Shown: positions 9,421 through 18,496, counted from the first letter of the stretch. The stretch is 64,000 nt of DNA from Nocardioides litoris (GCF_006346315.1 NZ_VDMR01000005.1:55335-119334), one strand, 5' to 3'. Program-made: numbers and translations. Notes: generated from the letters alone by a model not told the origin.

Positions 9421-10707
9421 TCAGGGTTCGGCGCTGCGGTCGACGACGTACGTCGCGCCGGCGGGGCTGTGCCACTCGAACACGCCGGGTCTGAGCTGGG
9501 TGTAGCTCCACCGGCTGTGGGTCTTGGCGCGGTGGTGGCCGCGGCAGAGCCGGCCGAGGTTGGACGACCTGGTCTGGCCGCCTGCGTCATAGGGGATCTG
9601 GTGGTCGCGGTCGGTGCGGCGCCTGTTGCAGTACGGGAAGACGCAGCGGTGGTCGCGGAGGTCGACCTGCTCGACCAGGGCCGGGGACGGGGTGTAGCCG
9701 CCCGAGGTCAGATCGGCGGACAGGTCGATGACCGGCTTGATGTGGGCACCGGTGGCGAGCCAGGCCGCGACCTGCTCGGCCAGGGCCTGCGCTGCAGCGG
9801 GATCGCCGCCCGGGAGGTCGACGACGGGCTTGATCGTCACGCGGGTGCCAGGCTGCCGGCACCAGGAGGCGAGTTGCTCGGTCGTGATCGTGGCGCCTGC
9901 CGCTTCGACCACGTCGGAGTCCGAGCGCAGGTGGGCGTAGACAGTGACGCCCCGTCCGGTCGGCAGCTCGAGGTCCAGCGCGAGCTGGGCGCGGGCGATC
10001 TCACCGACCGCGAGCGCCCGGCGGGCGTCCCAGGACTCCGTCGACCCCAGCTCACCCAGCTGCGCCGCCACGCTGCTGATGGCGGTGTCGAGGTCGACGG
10101 CGTCGGCCAGGTCGAGGGTCCCGGTCACCTCCACGGCCCCGTCGAGGGAGCGGACGTGGCCCAGGTGGACGTCGAAGCAGCGCCGCTCCTCGGCCTCCCG
10201 CCGCTGTCGCTCGACCTCGTCGGGGCAGTGGGTGGCCAGGGCGGAGGCGACGGTCCGGTCGACCTGGGCGAAGGTGCACGAGTGCGCCGTCGGCGCCAGC
10301 GCCCGATCGACGTCCGCGGCACCGGCGATGGGGAGCTGCTGGGTCTGCTCGGCGATCCGGAACGCCTTCCACACCGGAACCTCCAACGCCACCACCCGAG
10401 CCCACAGCCGGGGCAGCCGGTGGCGCAGCTCGAGCGCATTGCCGACGTACACGGCACACGAATCAGGGGAACGGCCGAGGACGCAGGCCAGGTCGTGGGT
10501 TTCGAACTCGCTGACCCACGGGCAGCCGGGCCCGCCGAGCTGCAGACCCGGGGTCATCGTGTGGAGCGACGCCTCGGCCTCGGTGACCTCGTGGGCAGCG
10601 CACCAGGCGAGTACCGCCACGAGTTCACTCACCTCCATCTGGCGCTTGCCGCGGCAGGCGTCGGCGACCGCGGCGAGGGCCGGGTCGGTGAGGTGGCGGC
10701 TGGTCAT
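9421..10707 (-). CDS. DUF222 / HNH endonuclease domain protein (13E12-type)
   Basis: 428 residues. The long N-terminal region (residues 20-310) resembles DUF222, the helical domain of the 13E12 repeat family abundant in actinobacteria. The C-terminus carries an HNH nuclease motif: CVFPYCNRRRTDRDHQIPYD, then SNLGRLCRGHHRAKTH, with the zinc cysteines and the catalytic His in DRDH. These proteins occur in many near-identical copies in Nocardioides and Mycobacterium and are suspected mobile or selfish nuclease genes; their role is not established. ATG 10707 is the natural start. It is convergent with the hspR terminator and divergent from the small secreted protein. Confidence 0.85.
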   Translation of the reverse strand: MTSRHLTDPALAAVADACRGKRQMEVSELVAVLAWCAAHEVTEAEASLHTMTPGLQLGGPGCPWVSEFETHDLACVLGRSPDSCAVYVGNALELRHRLPRLWARVVALEVPVWKAFRIAEQTQQLPIAGAADVDRALAPTAHSCTFAQVDRTVASALATHCPDEVERQRREAEERRCFDVHLGHVRSLDGAVEVTGTLDLADAVDLDTAISSVAAQLGELGSTESWDARRALAVGEIARAQLALDLELPTGRGVTVYAHLRSDSDVVEAAGATITTEQLASWCRQPGTRVTIKPVVDLPGGDPAAAQALAEQVAAWLATGAHIKPVIDLSADLTSGGYTPSPALVEQVDLRDHRCVFPYCNRRRTDRDHQIPYDAGGQTRSSNLGRLCRGHHRAKTHSRWSYTQLRPGVFEWHSPAGATYVVDRSAEP

Positions 10708-10896
10708 GTGATGAGACTAGACGCGACCACCGACAGTTACCGCCAGTGTGTTCGATACCGCGAGACGCGTTCTCGCGAGGCCGCGATGCGCCCCAGCATG
10801 CCGACGTGTGGGCGCAGCCCGACCATGCCGACCCGATCACTCCTACGATCGTCGTAAGTCTGCGACCTCTAAGTGGCAGGACCCATACTGTCCGCC

Positions 10897-11316
10897 ATGA
10901 CCGGTCAACGACGCCTGGCGGCCTGCGTCGCGCTTACCGCAGTCCTCTGTGGATCTGGGGCTGACGATCTGGCCCTGGCCGACGACCTCTCGAACCCCGC
11001 GTATGGGGTCGAGATGAATGACGGACAGATCCAGTTGAGGATGTGCAAGGTCGAAGCAGGACCTGACGTTTGGCGCATCCGCGCTCGTCTCGTAAACGAC
11101 GACGAACGCGTCGTGAGGGGCAAGGTTGTCGTGCGCGCCAGGAACTCTGGCGCCAGCATCGACACGTGGAGGTCCCTGCGGGTCGGCCCCAGTGGACGCT
11201 CTGCTGGCCGCGTTGAGGTTCCCCGGGTACAGGGTGCGTTCCTGGAGGCCTCGATCTCGTCCGGAGGGGAGCTGGTCGGCCGTTTGATGCTGATCCGGCA
11301 GGTCCGCCACTGCTGA
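10897..11316 (+). CDS. Small secreted protein, unknown family
   Basis: 139 residues. A signal peptide is visible (MTGQRRLAACVALTAVL, cleavage likely after DDLALA), so the product should be exported. The mature part has an immunoglobulin-like pattern of short strands (IRARLVNDDERVVRGKVVVR) and ends in Cys after one internal Cys (LRMCKV), which could form a disulfide. ATG 10897 is 5 bases after TACTGT, suggesting a leaderless message; an in-frame GTG at 10873 would bury that hexamer. Base composition is less GC-rich than the neighbours. No family recognised. Confidence 0.6.
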   Translation: MTGQRRLAACVALTAVLCGSGADDLALADDLSNPAYGVEMNDGQIQLRMCKVEAGPDVWRIRARLVNDDERVVRGKVVVRARNSGASIDTWRSLRVGPSGRSAGRVEVPRVQGAFLEASISSGGELVGRLMLIRQVRHC

Positions 11317-11638
11317 CGGCTCCGCCCGACCATGCCGCACCACGGGCTCCGCCCGATCATGTCGCGCTGAGCGCTCGCGCATCACGACCGCCCCGATTCC
11401 CAAGCGGACGCGTGGTGACCTCGAGACACGCCGCCGCACGGCCTTCCTCGCCCAGCGTCGGCGACGGCGGGGCGTGCAGCGCGAGCGGCCACTCGGACGT
11501 CGCGCGATCCGGGGCGCCGACGAGCGACGTGGCCGAGCCGACGCCGCCGCGGAATCGGGCGCAGACGTAGCCGATCGTTACAGTGGCGGGTCCCCGACCA
11601 GCCCCAGCCGGCACCTAGATAGAGGAACGACAGCCCCC
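11317..11638. other. Intergenic region with short direct repeat and GT2 promoter
   Basis: No convincing gene. GGCTCCGCCCGAYCATG occurs twice (11318-11334 and 11345-11361), directly after the secreted-protein stop. TACAGT at 11579-11584 is a -10-like hexamer about 55 bases upstream of the glycosyltransferase ATG, and AGAGGA at 11621-11626 is its ribosome site. The GC-rich stretch between shows nothing else. Confidence 0.5.
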
Positions 11639-12610
11639 ATGACGCTCGAGGAGCACCGCGTCGCGGTCATCGTCCCCTGCCACAACGAGGAGCTGACGGT
11701 CGGCACGGTGGTGCGCGACCTGAAGGCGGCGGTGCCGCACGCCGAGGTCTACGTCTACGACAACAACTCCACCGACCGCACCAGCCAGGTGGCGGCCGAG
11801 GCGGGCGCGATCGTGCGCACCGAGACCCGCAAGGGCAAGGGCAACGTCGTACGACGCGCGTTCGCCGACATCGAGGCCGACGTCTACCTGATGATCGACG
11901 GCGACGACACCTACGACGCCTCGGCGGCGCCGCGGCTGATCGAGGCGCTGGTCAGCGGCCCGCTCGACCACGTCGTCGGCGTACGCGTGGACACCGACGC
12001 GGAGGGCGACGGCAGCTACCGGCCGGGGCACGCGGCGGGCAACAAGGCGTTCAACACCGTCACCACGCTGCTGTTCGGGGAGCAGGTCAGCGACATGCTC
12101 TCGGGCTACCGGGCGTTCTCGCGGCGCTACATCAAGTCGTTCCCGGCCAACTCCTACGAGTTCGAGATCGAGACCGAGCTGACGATCCACGCCGCCAACC
12201 TGCGGGTGCCGCAGGCCGAGGTGCCGATCGCGTTCAAGGACCGGCCCGAGGGGTCGGAGTCGAAGCTGCGCACGTTCCGCGACGGCTTCAAGATCCTGGG
12301 GCTGCTGGCCCGGCTGATGCTGCACGAGCGGCCGTTCCTCGTGCTCGGCGGGCTGGGCCTGCTCAGCACGCTCCTCGGCCTGGCCCTCGGCGTGCCGGTG
12401 GTCCTCGACTTCGCCGAGACCGGCCTGGTCGAGCGCTTCCCGACCGCGATCCTCGCCTCGTCGCTGGTCATCCTCGGCGTGCTGCTCGTCGGGGTCGGCA
12501 TGATCATGAGCAGCGTGCTGCGCAGCACCCGCGAGCAGCGGCGGCTGTTCTACCTGCAGTTCCCGGCGTTCGAGCACGTCGACGCCACCGGCGCCCGGGT
12601 GACCCGCTGA
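11639..12610 (+). CDS. GT2 glycosyltransferase with two C-terminal TM helices
   Basis: 323 residues. The N-terminal GT-A domain has VIVPCHNEELTVGTVVRDL, YDNNSTDRT and MIDGDDTYDA (the DxD metal site), as in dolichyl/polyprenyl-phosphate sugar transferases (DPM1/GtrB-like). Two membrane helices follow (about residues 236-258 and 272-296), as in GtrB/ArnC-type enzymes that move a sugar from a nucleotide donor to polyprenyl phosphate at the inner face of the membrane. A GtrA-family protein, the usual partner, is encoded 29 bases downstream. The product would feed lipid-linked sugars to the large membrane transferases encoded next to it. Sugar not predictable. Confidence 0.88.
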   Translation: MTLEEHRVAVIVPCHNEELTVGTVVRDLKAAVPHAEVYVYDNNSTDRTSQVAAEAGAIVRTETRKGKGNVVRRAFADIEADVYLMIDGDDTYDASAAPRLIEALVSGPLDHVVGVRVDTDAEGDGSYRPGHAAGNKAFNTVTTLLFGEQVSDMLSGYRAFSRRYIKSFPANSYEFEIETELTIHAANLRVPQAEVPIAFKDRPEGSESKLRTFRDGFKILGLLARLMLHERPFLVLGGLGLLSTLLGLALGVPVVLDFAETGLVERFPTAILASSLVILGVLLVGVGMIMSSVLRSTREQRRLFYLQFPAFEHVDATGARVTR

Positions 12611-12639
12611 ACGACCAGCCGTCCGGGCAGCGCAGCCTG

Positions 12640-13074
12640 ATGGAGCGCAGCTCCAGCCGGTACGTCGTCGTCGGGCTCGCCAACACCGCGCTCGACCTGG
12701 CCCTGTTCACCGCGCTCGCCGTGGGCCTCGACGTCGCGCCGGTCGCGGCCAACGTCGTCTCCACGATCGTGGTGATGACCATCAGCTTCTTCCTCAACCG
12801 GTCGTGGGTCTTCCGCGCCGAGCAGGCCGGCTGGCGCTCCTACGCCGGCTTCGTCGCGGTGACGCTCTTCTCCGGCCTGGTCGTGCAGTCGCTGGTCATC
12901 CTCGGTGCCGTCGCGGCCGCCGGCGCGCTCGCGCCCGGCCTGCCCGACGGGCTGGTCACGCCTGGGGCGAAGGTGCTGGCGATGGGGGTCGGGATGGTGT
13001 CGAACTTCCTCGGCTACCGCTGGGTGTTCGCTCGTGCGGGGAGCCCCGACGGTCGTCGATCGCCAGCAGCATGA
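12640..13074 (+). CDS. GtrA-family membrane protein
   Basis: 144 residues with four predicted TM helices (about 8-28, 33-53, 70-90, 105-127), the GtrA pattern. The conserved FFLNRSWVF after helix 2 and NFLGYRWVF after helix 4 are diagnostic. GtrA proteins are thought to help flip polyprenyl-phosphate sugars across the membrane, and this one follows a GtrB-like GT2 gene, the normal pairing. The last 119 bases overlap, tail to tail, the 3' end of the opposite-strand membrane protein ending at 12956. Confidence 0.88.
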   Translation: MERSSSRYVVVGLANTALDLALFTALAVGLDVAPVAANVVSTIVVMTISFFLNRSWVFRAEQAGWRSYAGFVAVTLFSGLVVQSLVILGAVAAAGALAPGLPDGLVTPGAKVLAMGVGMVSNFLGYRWVFARAGSPDGRRSPAA

Positions 13075-14812
13075 GCACGATCGCCAGGCCGTAGGTGCAG
13101 GCCAGCACGTAGCGGCCGCCGGCGCTGAGCGGCGAGACGCCGGCGATGGCCAGCTGCAGCGCGAACGGCAGCGCCCAGAACCACGCCAGGCGCCGGCGGC
13201 AGGCGATCGCCCCGGCCAGCAGCAGCACGATCGCCACCGTCCGCGGCCCGTGCGAGACCAGCGGCCGGCAGGCCGAGACCTCGTAGCACCCGTTGGCGCC
13301 GTCGCGCACGGCCGCCCGCAGCGTCGCGTTGACCTCGAGCGGCGCGACCTGGTGGCCCTCGATGCTGCGCTCGTAGGCGGGGTTCCACGGCGGGTACCAG
13401 TCGGTGCCGCGGTCGGTGGGGTCGAGGTAGCGGTAGGACTTGAGGAACAGCCCGTCGAGCGCGGTGGCGGGGTGGCGGCGGGCGACGTCGAGGACGATGC
13501 CGTTGAAGGTGTCCCAGTCCTCCGGCTGCACCGTCTCGTAGCGGAAGCTCGCGGTCTTGCGCGAGAGCGGACCGGTCGACTTCAGCGGGTCGGAGCTCGA
13601 CGGGTCGAAGCTGGCGACGAAGGCCTCGAGGTCGAAGATCCGCCCCAGGTCGGCGGTCTCCTGGGCGGTCAGCGCGTCGGGGTGCTCGGTGAGCACCAGG
13701 GCCAGCACCTGCATCTGCGCGCCCTTGGTCTCGACCGGGTCGGAGGGGATGAGGAGGCCGGCCGAGGTGAGGGCGGCGAGGCTGCCGGTGACCACGACCG
13801 CGGGCAGGGCCACCGCGAGCAGTCCGGCGAGCCGGCGTCCGCGCAGCAGGAGCAGGGCCACGGCCTGGGCGAGGAGGACGTAGGAGCCGAACTGGACCGT
13901 CGCGGCCATCAGCAGCGAGACGAGCCCGGTCTCGACGTACCAGCGGCGGGTGGGCGGTCCGTCGGTGTGCACGAGCCGGGCCAGCAGGGCCAGCCACCAC
14001 ACGAACGCCGCGCAGAACAGCTGGTTCTTGTGCTCGGCCAGGCTCCAGAGCGGGACGAGCGGCGAGAGCCCCAGCACGACCAGCGCGCCCAGACGCACCC
14101 GCGGGCTGGGCACCAGCGACCCCAGCACGTGCAGCGCCCGCCCGAACGCGACCAGGGTGAACAGCGCCGACAAGGCCGAGGCCAGCAGCAGCGCCGGCAC
14201 CAGGCTGTCGAAGAGCGCGATGCTGGCCGAGGCCAGCGACCCGTAGGCCACCACGAGGTAGAAGGGGTGGTGGTTGGACCACAGCGAGTCGGAGTCGGTG
14301 AGCAGGTAGGTCGACGTCGGGTAGTCGACGTACGGCGCCGTCTGGTCGGGCCCGGCCAGCGGCGGGGCCTGGGCGAAGTCGGCGCGGGTCGAGACCCACT
14401 CGGTGATCATGTTGGACGGGTCGGGGCTCGGCTGGCCGGGGAACGACGTCGCCAACCACGGCAGCCACAGCACCGCCAGCACCAGGGCCAGCCGCCACCA
14501 CCGCGCGTAGGCCCACGCGACGCGGTCGTGCACGCGCCCCTCGCGCGGGCCGGCGTCCGGCGCGCCGTGGCGCCACCGGTCGGCCAGCCGGGCCGCGCCG
14601 ACCACCAGCACGGTGTACGCCGCCAGGCAGGCCACCAGCAGCAGCGCCGCGCGCACCGGGTGGTCGGCGACGTCGCGGGTCAGCAGCAGCCAGGGCGCGT
14701 CGGCGGGGGTGAGGTAGCGGTGCACGAGCCCGGCCCAGGTGGCGAGCGAGACGACCGCGACCACGACGCCGCACGTCGCGAGCGAGATCCCCCGCCGGAA
14801 CCCGCCGGACAT
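12956..14812 (-). CDS. Large multi-pass membrane protein, putative glycosyltransferase
   Basis: 618 residues with about a dozen predicted TM helices. An extracellular loop after the third or fourth helix contains FPGQPSPDPSNMITEW and YVDYPTSTYLLTD, and a second long loop (about residues 380-500) is hydrophilic. Layout resembles the GT-C fold and DUF6020-like membrane proteins, but I cannot name the family with certainty. ATG 14812 is 7 bases after TAGACT on this strand, suggesting a leaderless message. The hydrophilic Pro/Ser/Arg tail of about 35 residues overlaps gtrA by 119 bases. It probably uses lipid-linked sugar made by the GT2/GtrA pair. Confidence 0.7.
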   Translation of the reverse strand: MSGGFRRGISLATCGVVVAVVSLATWAGLVHRYLTPADAPWLLLTRDVADHPVRAALLLVACLAAYTVLVVGAARLADRWRHGAPDAGPREGRVHDRVAWAYARWWRLALVLAVLWLPWLATSFPGQPSPDPSNMITEWVSTRADFAQAPPLAGPDQTAPYVDYPTSTYLLTDSDSLWSNHHPFYLVVAYGSLASASIALFDSLVPALLLASALSALFTLVAFGRALHVLGSLVPSPRVRLGALVVLGLSPLVPLWSLAEHKNQLFCAAFVWWLALLARLVHTDGPPTRRWYVETGLVSLLMAATVQFGSYVLLAQAVALLLLRGRRLAGLLAVALPAVVVTGSLAALTSAGLLIPSDPVETKGAQMQVLALVLTEHPDALTAQETADLGRIFDLEAFVASFDPSSSDPLKSTGPLSRKTASFRYETVQPEDWDTFNGIVLDVARRHPATALDGLFLKSYRYLDPTDRGTDWYPPWNPAYERSIEGHQVAPLEVNATLRAAVRDGANGCYEVSACRPLVSHGPRTVAIVLLLAGAIACRRRLAWFWALPFALQLAIAGVSPLSAGGRYVLACTYGLAIVLMLLAIDDRRGSPHERTPSGSRGSSTPSRPPSPAPSPQA

Positions 14813-14840
14813 GGGGCGGAGTCTAGGAGGCGGCGGGGGA

Positions 14841-14882
14841 GTGGCCTCGAGACGGGCGCCAGGGCGCCCTCCTCGACCACCG
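14841..14882. repeat. REP-like palindrome, single copy
   Basis: GTGGCCTCGAGAC at one end and CTCCTCGACCACCG at the other enclose a GGGCGCC/GGCGCCC inner stem. It belongs to the family also found at 18298, 40364 and 63411. It lies between divergent genes. Confidence 0.75.
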
Positions 14883-14928
14883 TGTGGTGCGGCCGGTCGT
14901 CCGACCGGGTCCCTAGGATGAGCCCGCC

Positions 14929-15402
14929 ATGCGCCGCCTCCTCGTCCTGTCCGCCGCTGCGGCGGCGGTGGCGCTGGTGGTCGTGAGCCCGTTCCTCGGG
15001 CGGGCGGACGTGTCGGGCCAGTACCGCCCGCTGCTGCCGCCCGACGGCCTCGCCTCGGGCTGCTACCCGCTGCCGGGCGGGGTGGTGCCCGAGTTCGCCT
15101 ACGTGCTCCGCCGCGACGGCGACATGCTCTCGGTCGACGGGCTGCGCCGCCGGGCGGTGCTGCACTACGACCGGGTGAGCGGTGCCGAGGCGACGGCGGT
15201 CCTCGAGCAGCAGCTCGCCGCGGCCGGGGTCGACGAGCCCGTCACCATCACCACCGAGGACTTCGACGTCCCCGCCGACAGCGTCGTCCGCGGCGAGATG
15301 GTCCTCGACCTGCCCGTCGTCGCCCGGCAGCGCGACGAGCCGACCTGCCGCGACGCCAACTCCACCAAGCGCTTCGCCCCCGACCTCGTGGACCGCTCGT
15401 GA
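14929..15402 (+). CDS. Exported protein coupled to membrane transferase
   Basis: 157 residues. An N-terminal hydrophobic segment (LLVLSAAAAAVALVVVSPFL, residues 4-23) is a signal anchor or signal peptide, followed by a soluble domain of about 130 residues with two cysteines (SGCYPLP and PTCRDA). The family is not recognised. TAGGAT lies 9 bases before the ATG. The stop overlaps the GTG start of the large membrane protein at 15399 (GTGA), so the two are made together and probably work together at the membrane. Confidence 0.65.
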   Translation: MRRLLVLSAAAAAVALVVVSPFLGRADVSGQYRPLLPPDGLASGCYPLPGGVVPEFAYVLRRDGDMLSVDGLRRRAVLHYDRVSGAEATAVLEQQLAAAGVDEPVTITTEDFDVPADSVVRGEMVLDLPVVARQRDEPTCRDANSTKRFAPDLVDRS

Positions 15403-16841
15403 CCCCGGCGACCCGCGCCGGCCGGGTGCTGCTCGGTCTCACCGGGGCCGTGGTGCTCGTCCGGGTCCTCGTCCACGTCGGCGTCGCCGGCGGTGGCCTG
15501 GTCGGCGACGAGTCCTACTACGTCGACGCCGCGCGCGCCGTGTCCAACGCGGTGCGCGACCTGGCGTCCCTCCGCGCCCCCGACACCGCCGAGCTCGACC
15601 GGATCGCCGTGGGCAGCGGCTGGTTCATGCCGGGCATGTCGGCGGTGCTCACGCCCCTGTTCCTCCTCGTGCCCGACGCCCCGGTGGCGCTGGTGCGCGG
15701 CTACCTGCTGCTCGCCTCGACCGGGCTGCTGGCGGTGGCGGTGCTGCGGGTGCGGCGCACGTTCGGCGACGTGGCCGCCGGCGCCGTGCTCGTCTTCCCC
15801 GGCCTCGTGCCGACGTACGCCGCCTTCGGCGCGGCCGCGTGGGGCGACAGCGCCGCCGGGCTGGCGCTGGTGGTCGTGCTCTGCCACGCCGTCGAGTCGG
15901 TGCGCGACGTGCGCGCCGGCGAGGCCGTCGGGCTGCGCCGCGGGGCGGCGATCGGGGCCTGGGCCATCGCAGCGGTCTACTTCCGCTCCAGCGTCGTCCT
16001 GGTGGTGCTGGGCGTGCTCGGGGTGACGTTCCTGGTCACCCTCGCCCTGGCCGGGCGGCGGGGGAGCGGCCGCGTCGTGGCGGCGTACGTCGTCGCGGGG
16101 GTCTGCTTCCTCGGCCTGCTCGCCCCGTGGAGCCTCGGCGCGTCGGCCGCGCTCGACGCGCGGGTCGTCACGACGGTCTCGGTGCCGACGGTGCGGGCCA
16201 ACACCTTCGGCGACCGCGACCGGGTCTGCTTCGGCGAGTGCGACGTCGGCACCAGCATCTGGTTCTCGCCGCTGCGCTACTCCCGCGAGCAGGGCCGGGC
16301 CGCCGGCGTGAGCGAGACCGTCGTCGCCGACGAGATGTCGGCCCACGCCCGGCGCGACGTCACCGCGCAGTCCTACGCCCGCGACGTCGGCATCAACACC
16401 GGGCGCTACCTCGTCAACCCCTCGCGGTTCGTCACCCTGCTGCGCTGGCCGGGCTCGCCGTACGACGTCGTGCCGGTCGCCGCGGTGCTGACGTGGGCGC
16501 TGTTCTACCCGGCGATCGTGGTGATGCTGGTGCTCCTGGGCGCGGTCGGGCGGCGCAGGTTCGACGACGCGCTGCAGCTCGTGCTGCTCAAGGTCGCGGT
16601 GCTGGCGCTGCTCGTGCAGCCGTTCGTGCACATCGCCGGCCCCCGCTACTGGACGACCATGGCGCCGCTGCTGGGCCTCGGCGCCGCGCTGCTGTGGCGG
16701 CTGCGGGCCGACCGGCGCGCCGACGCGCGTCTCGACGAGGCGGAGCCGGCGGGCGTCGTCCGCGTGCTGCACGCGGCGCAGGTGGCGCTCGGGGTGGGGT
16801 TCGCGGCGGTGATCGTCGCGGTGGCCCTGCTCGCCGTGTGA
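15399..16841 (+). CDS. Multi-pass membrane glycosyltransferase-like protein (GT-C/ArnT-like)
   Basis: 480 residues, about ten to eleven predicted TM helices. The first loop contains VGDESYYVDAAR, with acidic residues where GT-C enzymes (ArnT, PMT, ALG families) keep the catalytic Asp, and VGSGWFMPGMS follows. An extracellular loop of about 110 residues (270-370) has a Cys pair (RVCFGECDVG). This fits a transferase that takes sugar from a polyprenyl-phosphate donor on the outer face. The start overlaps the upstream stop. With the GT2, GtrA and the opposite-strand membrane protein it makes a compact surface-glycosylation locus. The acceptor is unknown. Confidence 0.75.
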   Translation: MTPATRAGRVLLGLTGAVVLVRVLVHVGVAGGGLVGDESYYVDAARAVSNAVRDLASLRAPDTAELDRIAVGSGWFMPGMSAVLTPLFLLVPDAPVALVRGYLLLASTGLLAVAVLRVRRTFGDVAAGAVLVFPGLVPTYAAFGAAAWGDSAAGLALVVVLCHAVESVRDVRAGEAVGLRRGAAIGAWAIAAVYFRSSVVLVVLGVLGVTFLVTLALAGRRGSGRVVAAYVVAGVCFLGLLAPWSLGASAALDARVVTTVSVPTVRANTFGDRDRVCFGECDVGTSIWFSPLRYSREQGRAAGVSETVVADEMSAHARRDVTAQSYARDVGINTGRYLVNPSRFVTLLRWPGSPYDVVPVAAVLTWALFYPAIVVMLVLLGAVGRRRFDDALQLVLLKVAVLALLVQPFVHIAGPRYWTTMAPLLGLGAALLWRLRADRRADARLDEAEPAGVVRVLHAAQVALGVGFAAVIVAVALLAV

Positions 16842-16941
16842 CCTGCGGCCGATCTGTGTGCGACCCCGTGTCGCAGGTGTCTGCTTGCCACTAGTCTGCG
16901 CGTGGCGGCAACGGCGTCGTCGTGGGGCGGCGGAGGTGCAC

Positions 16942-18258
16942 GTGGACTGGTTGCTCGACCCGGTGCGCACCTGGTTCAGCGAGATCAGCTGGGTCCACTT
17001 CGCCACCATCCCGCTCTTCACCGGTGTGGTCGGCTGGCTCATCAACTGGTCGGGCCTGTGGATGCTCTTCGCGCCGGTGCGCTTCCACGGCGTCACGGTG
17101 CCGGGCATGCGGGAGCTGTCGTCGGTGCTGCCGCGCAAGGTGCAGGAGGTGCCCGGGGTCCTCCAGGGCGGCATCGGCTGGCAGGGCATCGTGCCGGCGC
17201 GGGCGGCCAAGATGGGCAGCATCGCGGTCGATAAGGCCATCGCCAAGCTCGGCACGCCCGGGGAGTTCTACCAGCAGCTCGAGCCCGACCAGATCGCCGA
17301 GCACATCGTCACCGTGTTCCGGCCCGAGGTGCCCGACCTCGTCGACCAGGTGATGTCGGCCGAGCACCCGCGGCTGTGGCGCGACCTGCCGCCGGCGGTC
17401 AAGGAGGCGGTCTACCACCGGGTGCAGGCGCAGCTGCCGAGCGTGGTCGGCCAGGTCACCACCGAGATCGGCATCCACATCGACCAGCTGCTCGACCCGA
17501 AGATCATGGTCATCGACCACTTCCAGGACAACCCCGACCTGGTGGTCCGGATCTTCCGCGACTTCGGCCAGAAGGAGCTCGACCTCATGGTGAGGTTCGG
17601 CTTCATCTTCGGGTTCCTGCTCGGCATCCCGGTCGCCGTGGTCGACAGCATCTTCCACCAGGCGTGGATGCTGCCCGTGCTCGGTGTCGTCGTCGGGTGG
17701 ATCACCAACGCCCTCGGCATGTGGCTGATCTTCGAGCCGACGGAGCCCAAGCGGATCCTCGGCATCACCTGGCACGGGCTGTTCCTCAAGCGCCAGGACG
17801 AGGCGGCCGAGGTCTACGCCCAGATCATCGCCGACGACGTCATCACCCTCGAGCGCATCGGCGACTTCCTGCTCGACGGCCCCCGCGGCGACCGCACCCG
17901 CCAGATGCTGGCCACCGCCCTGCGCCCCGCGATCGACCTGGCCGCCGGCCCCGCCCGCGGCGCGCTGCGGGTCGCCATGGGCCCGCAGCGCTTCGACCAC
18001 ATCCGCGACTCGGTGGCCCAGGAGGCCGTGGGCCGCACCCTGACGCCGTTCAAGGACCCCGAGTTCAGCGCGCAGCAGGCCGAGAAGATCCGGCTGCTCG
18101 TCGCCCGCCGCACCAAGGAGCTCCCGCCCCGGGACTTCGTCGACATGATGCGCTCGGCCATCAAGGAGGACGAGTGGATGCTCTACGCCCACGGCGCGAT
18201 CATGGGCGCCGCGGGCGGCGCCCTGCACCTGCTGGTCTTCGGCGTCCAGGGCGGCTGA
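16942..18258 (+). CDS. DUF445 family membrane protein
   Basis: 438 residues. Membrane segments occur near the N-terminus (FATIPLFTGVVGWLINWSGL), in the middle (FGFIFGFLLGIPVAVV and MLPVLGVVVGWITNALGMWL) and at the C-terminus (GAIMGAAGGALHLLVFGV). The repeated GWxxNxxGxWxxFxP motifs (residues about 25-45 and 250-270) are those of DUF445/YheB-type proteins, whose role is not established. GTG 16942 has GGAGG at 16932-16936; TAGTCT at 16893-16898 is a likely -10. It stands alone between the glycan genes and the permease. Confidence 0.85.
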   Translation: MDWLLDPVRTWFSEISWVHFATIPLFTGVVGWLINWSGLWMLFAPVRFHGVTVPGMRELSSVLPRKVQEVPGVLQGGIGWQGIVPARAAKMGSIAVDKAIAKLGTPGEFYQQLEPDQIAEHIVTVFRPEVPDLVDQVMSAEHPRLWRDLPPAVKEAVYHRVQAQLPSVVGQVTTEIGIHIDQLLDPKIMVIDHFQDNPDLVVRIFRDFGQKELDLMVRFGFIFGFLLGIPVAVVDSIFHQAWMLPVLGVVVGWITNALGMWLIFEPTEPKRILGITWHGLFLKRQDEAAEVYAQIIADDVITLERIGDFLLDGPRGDRTRQMLATALRPAIDLAAGPARGALRVAMGPQRFDHIRDSVAQEAVGRTLTPFKDPEFSAQQAEKIRLLVARRTKELPPRDFVDMMRSAIKEDEWMLYAHGAIMGAAGGALHLLVFGVQGG

Positions 18259-18297
18259 CGCAGCGCACGACGTCACCGCACGGTGCACGCGGCGGTG

Positions 18298-18437
18298 AGG
18301 TGGCCTCGAGACGGGACTCCGTCCCTCCTCGACCACCGGGCCACACGGTGGTCGAGGAAGGCGCCCTGGCGCCTGTCTCGAGACCACGCTGCGGTGAGGT
18401 GGCCTCGAGACGGGACTCCGTCCCTCCTCGACCACCG
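18298..18437. repeat. Three REP-like palindromes in alternating orientation
   Basis: Units at 18298-18338, 18347-18387 and 18398-18437. The outer two contain GGGACTCCGTCCC as inner stem; the middle one is inverted and has GGCGCCCTGGCGCC. All share GTGGTC/CTCGAGAC/CTCGACCACC ends. The first and third units lie in a 99-base direct repeat. The array fills the space between the DUF445 stop and the permease promoter. Confidence 0.85.
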
Positions 18438-18496
18438 TGGGGCCCGGGTCTAGCCTCCTGGCACCGGTGCGCACGCGCCGGTCAGGGAGGGTGGCG

